From the IMG/VR virus record IMGVR_UViG_3300032322_001039, positions 1-41,100 of that record: a DNA stretch of 41,100 nt. One strand, 5' to 3'. The stretch comes from a virus. The notes below the pieces were generated by a model that did no database searches, was not told the origin of the DNA, and saw only the letters and a program-made list of their open reading frames with translations. How positions within the stretch are numbered: the stretch's first letter is position 1; every line of letters starts with the position of its first letter. The translations under genes and the position numbers were made by a program. Shown here piece by piece: positions 40,962 to 41,100 of this stretch.

Positions 40962-41014
40962 ATTACAAAGTACAATTGTAAAATCCCGGGCAAACCACAA
41001 TTCTGTGGCCCTCT

Positions 41015-41023
41015 ATCATATCA
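41015..41023 (-). promoter_or_regulatory. Minus-strand extended -10 box (TGaTATGAT)
   Basis: Read on the minus strand, TGATATGAT lies about 100 bases before the membrane-protein ATG. The predicted leader would contain CCACAGAATTGTGG, a small hairpin (plus-strand 40994-41007), and repeat copy 2. Confidence 0.4.
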
Positions 41024-41051
41024 TCTGAAAATATCCGATGTCCAGAAATTT

Positions 41052-41081
41052 CAGTGACTTTTTTCATTGGGTTCGTAATGG
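41052..41081 (-). repeat. 30-base strand-switch repeat, copy 3
   Basis: CAGTGACTTTTTTCATTGGG then TTCGTAATGG on the plus strand. It keeps the ends of copies 1 and 2 while the middle has diverged. It lies upstream of the minus-strand -10 box and probably continues a series beyond the window. Confidence 0.65.
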
Positions 41082-41100
41082 ATTAAAAATAAATTTGTTA

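Larger units (their letters stand above)
40472..41100. other. Non-plus-coding strand-switch region with repeats
   Basis: 629 bases without a plus-strand gene. It is AT-rich and holds one perfect palindrome, three copies of a 30-base element and two tiny minus-strand ORFs. A 24-codon plus-strand frame at 40505 has no ribosome binding site and is not called. Confidence 0.7.

Noticed and set aside
40651-41081. CRISPR array
   Set aside because: Only three copies with unequal spacing (281 and 120 bases) and no cas genes; the Cas4-like protein fits a recombination block better.

Overview
The window looks like part of the genome of a lytic, tailed double-stranded DNA phage that infects an actinobacterium. 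Evidence for a phage: both terminase subunits, long repetitive tail-fibre-type proteins, a self-encoded replisome, a tRNA cluster and almost fully overlapping genes on one strand. Evidence for an actinobacterial host: a WhiB-type Fe-S regulator, a DUF7455-like small zinc protein, a proteasome/HslV-type peptidase, and -10 boxes placed for leaderless mRNAs. GC looks like about 40% by eye, well below most cultured actinobacteria, so a low-GC freshwater host is possible (inference). No integrase or repressor was seen. Portal, capsid, tape measure and most tail genes are not in this window.

Layout. 1-11.4 kb, replication and recombination: DnaB-type helicase, DnaG-type primase, a putative ssDNA-binding protein, DnaE-type polymerase with PHP domain, MazG-like NTP pyrophosphohydrolase, RecA, a PD-(D/E)XK-like nuclease, a Cas4-like nuclease, a RuvC-like resolvase, an HTH mini-protein and an Nmad1-like protein. 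11.8-14.6 kb, packaging: small and large terminase and an HNH nuclease. 14.9-19.2 kb, translation and lysis: SPOUT RNA methyltransferase, seven tRNAs (Pro, Gln, Ile, Arg, Gly, Thr, Met-type), a secreted transglycosylase, a GT-B glycosyltransferase and a very short tmRNA. 19.2-23.0 kb: two tail-fibre-type proteins, one with a C1q-like domain. 23.0-24.9 kb: deaminase, WhiB and small proteins. 24.9-36.1 kb: a tightly overlapped sugar block. 36.2-40.5 kb: HslV-like peptidase, membrane protein, pyrimidine-dimer glycosylase-like protein, IMP dehydrogenase-like protein and many small ORFs. 40.5-41.1 kb: a strand switch with repeats, a perfect palindrome and two tiny minus-strand membrane-protein ORFs.

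How the genes may work together. The sugar block is the most striking part. Gmd, a ColD-like 3-dehydratase (His in place of the PLP lysine) and an Fcl/ColC-like epimerase-reductase would turn host GDP-mannose into GDP-L-colitose and/or GDP-L-fucose. Four fucosyltransferase-type enzymes (two GT10 paralogues, a NodZ/GT23-like protein and a GT11) plus GT25, GT2-like and GT-B enzymes and two methyltransferases could then build a methylated deoxysugar glycan, perhaps on the virion. The IMP dehydrogenase-like enzyme would support guanine nucleotide supply. Six of the seven tRNAs have a U-first anticodon for A-ending codons, matching the phage's AT-rich genes.
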